Of a stretch of 5,246 bases of DNA, positions 4,565 to 5,246 are shown piece after piece. The DNA is from Candidatus Dormiibacterota bacterium (GTDB lineage: Bacteria; Chloroflexota; Dormibacteria; Aeolococcales; Aeolococcaceae). How positions within the stretch are numbered: position 1 is the stretch's first letter; every line of letters begins with the position of its first letter. Location: assembly GCA_019234035.1 (NCBI GenBank), contig JAFALX010000395.1:1-5246 (forward strand), given 5' to 3'. The notes under the pieces were generated by a model. That model saw only the letters and a list, made by a program, of their open reading frames with translations. It searched no databases and was not told the DNA's origin. Both the position numbers and the translations under genes were made by a program.

Positions 4565-5246
4565 ATGGCGGCCGTTGGCGATGATGTGTCGATGTCCATG
4601 CTCCCGGTCGTTGTCGACGGCGGGCACCCCGGCGCCGAGAACATGCGCCTCGACACCGACCTCCTACGCCGGTGCGCGGCAGGCGACACCGCGGGCGCGA
4701 TCCGCGTGTACTGGTTCGAGCCTGCGTGCCTGAGCCTCGGCCGCATGCAACCGGACCAGGACGTGGACCGCGCCGCGTGCGCCGCCGGCGGCATCGATGT
4801 CGTCAGGCGGCCGAGCGGTGGCCGCGCGGTGCTGCACGAGGATGAGGTGACCTATGCCGTGGTCTGCCGCGCCGACGACCCGTGGTTCGGCGGCGACGTG
4901 CTGACCAGCTGCGCACGGATCCACCGAGCGGTCGCCGCCGCGCTGGCGCGCCTCGGTGTGCCGACCAGCGCTCACGCCGTCACCGTCCATGACCGGCGCG
5001 CGATACGAAGAGCGGCGGCCGGGGCGGACTGCTTCGCACGTGCCTCCGTGCACGAGCTGCTCGACGCGTCCGGGCACAAGCTCGTCGGCAGCGCGCAGGC
5101 CCGGCGTGGCCGAGCACTCCTCCAGCATGGGAGCGTCCTGCTCTCGGCACCGCGCGCGAGCACGTATCTCCGCGGCAGCGATCCCGCCCGGATGGGTGCT
5201 CCCGGCGCTGACGAGGACCGAGTGACTCCCGGGCTGCGAGCGCTCG
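4565..5246 (+). CDS. LplA/LipM-type lipoyl-octanoyl transferase or ligase, 3'-truncated by window edge
   Basis: 227 codons with no stop before the edge. The family attaches lipoate or octanoate to the lysine of lipoyl domains (2-oxoacid dehydrogenases, GcvH). Visible, numbered from ATG 4565: PGAENMRLDTDLL (22-34); LSLGRMQP (56-63); RRPSGGRAVLHEDEVTYAVV (81-100), the R-R-x-(S/T)-G-G-x-A-V-x-H acyl-adenylate/thioester pocket; DCFARASVHELL (155-166) with C156; HKLVGSAQARRGRALLQHGS (171-190) with K172, equivalent to the conserved LplA lysine. The D-C-F-x-x-x-S-x-x-E plus G-S-A-Q-x-R combination is closer to LipM-type octanoyltransferases, whose nucleophile is a Cys in this loop, than to ATP-dependent ligases; this is inference. 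Starts at 4592 and 4598 are also in frame. I prefer 4565 for its weak GGA at 4558-4560, though the conserved part begins only near residue 13. It is divergent from the repeat-protein gene. Confidence 0.85.
   Translation, partial: MAAVGDDVSMSMLPVVVDGGHPGAENMRLDTDLLRRCAAGDTAGAIRVYWFEPACLSLGRMQPDQDVDRAACAAGGIDVVRRPSGGRAVLHEDEVTYAVVCRADDPWFGGDVLTSCARIHRAVAAALARLGVPTSAHAVTVHDRRAIRRAAAGADCFARASVHELLDASGHKLVGSAQARRGRALLQHGSVLLSAPRASTYLRGSDPARMGAPGADEDRVTPGLRAL

Noticed and set aside
4664..5128. Minus-strand open frame (154 codons) opposite the lipoate-type gene
   Set aside because: The plus strand carries the clear LplA/LipM motifs through this whole stretch. The minus frame has none.

Overview
The window looks like a chromosomal segment of a high-GC, actinobacterium-like organism, possibly an uncultured one. 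This rests on overall base composition, strongly GC-biased third codon positions in the eastern genes, TANNNT hexamers sitting 6-8 nt before several start codons (the pattern of leaderless transcripts), and the protein families present: a short MTHFR-like barrel, a small antitoxin paired with a Doc-type protein, and a LipM/LplA-like acyltransferase. No rRNA, tRNA or CRISPR is visible, so the taxonomic statement is an inference.

Layout. Positions 1-917 are an eroded accessory patch. It starts with the last 40 codons of an IS3-family transposase and that element's terminal inverted repeat (ending at 140). The repeat cuts into the 3' side of a minus-strand gene whose N-terminal ~72 codons survive (141-357). 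Next, on the minus strand, is a relic toxin-antitoxin pair: a ~39-residue antitoxin (799-917) overlapping a Doc/Fic-like toxin (441-802). Both carry single-base frameshifts: one in the antitoxin and three in the toxin by my reading. The two genes are recognisable only when frames are joined.

Positions 1059-2129 hold an intact plus-strand phosphotransferase of the aminoglycoside/choline kinase fold. It converges on an intact minus-strand gene (2161-3081) for a methylenetetrahydrofolate-reductase-like TIM barrel that appears to lack the usual catalytic Glu and flavin-contacting Asp. Fifteen bases upstream of that gene ends a minus-strand tetratricopeptide-repeat protein (3097-4476), so the two may be co-transcribed. 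However, the same octamer GCTAGCGT lies just ahead of both start codons and suggests that each also has its own leaderless promoter.

Divergent from the repeat protein, a plus-strand lipoyl/octanoyl transferase-ligase gene begins at about 4565 and runs off the right edge without a stop. The four genes from 1059 onward read cleanly through about 4.2 kb, so the frameshifts in the left patch look like local decay rather than general sequence error. Nothing in the window ties the intact genes into one proven pathway. The folate-like and lipoate-like enzymes are both cofactor/one-carbon related, but they lie on opposite strands.
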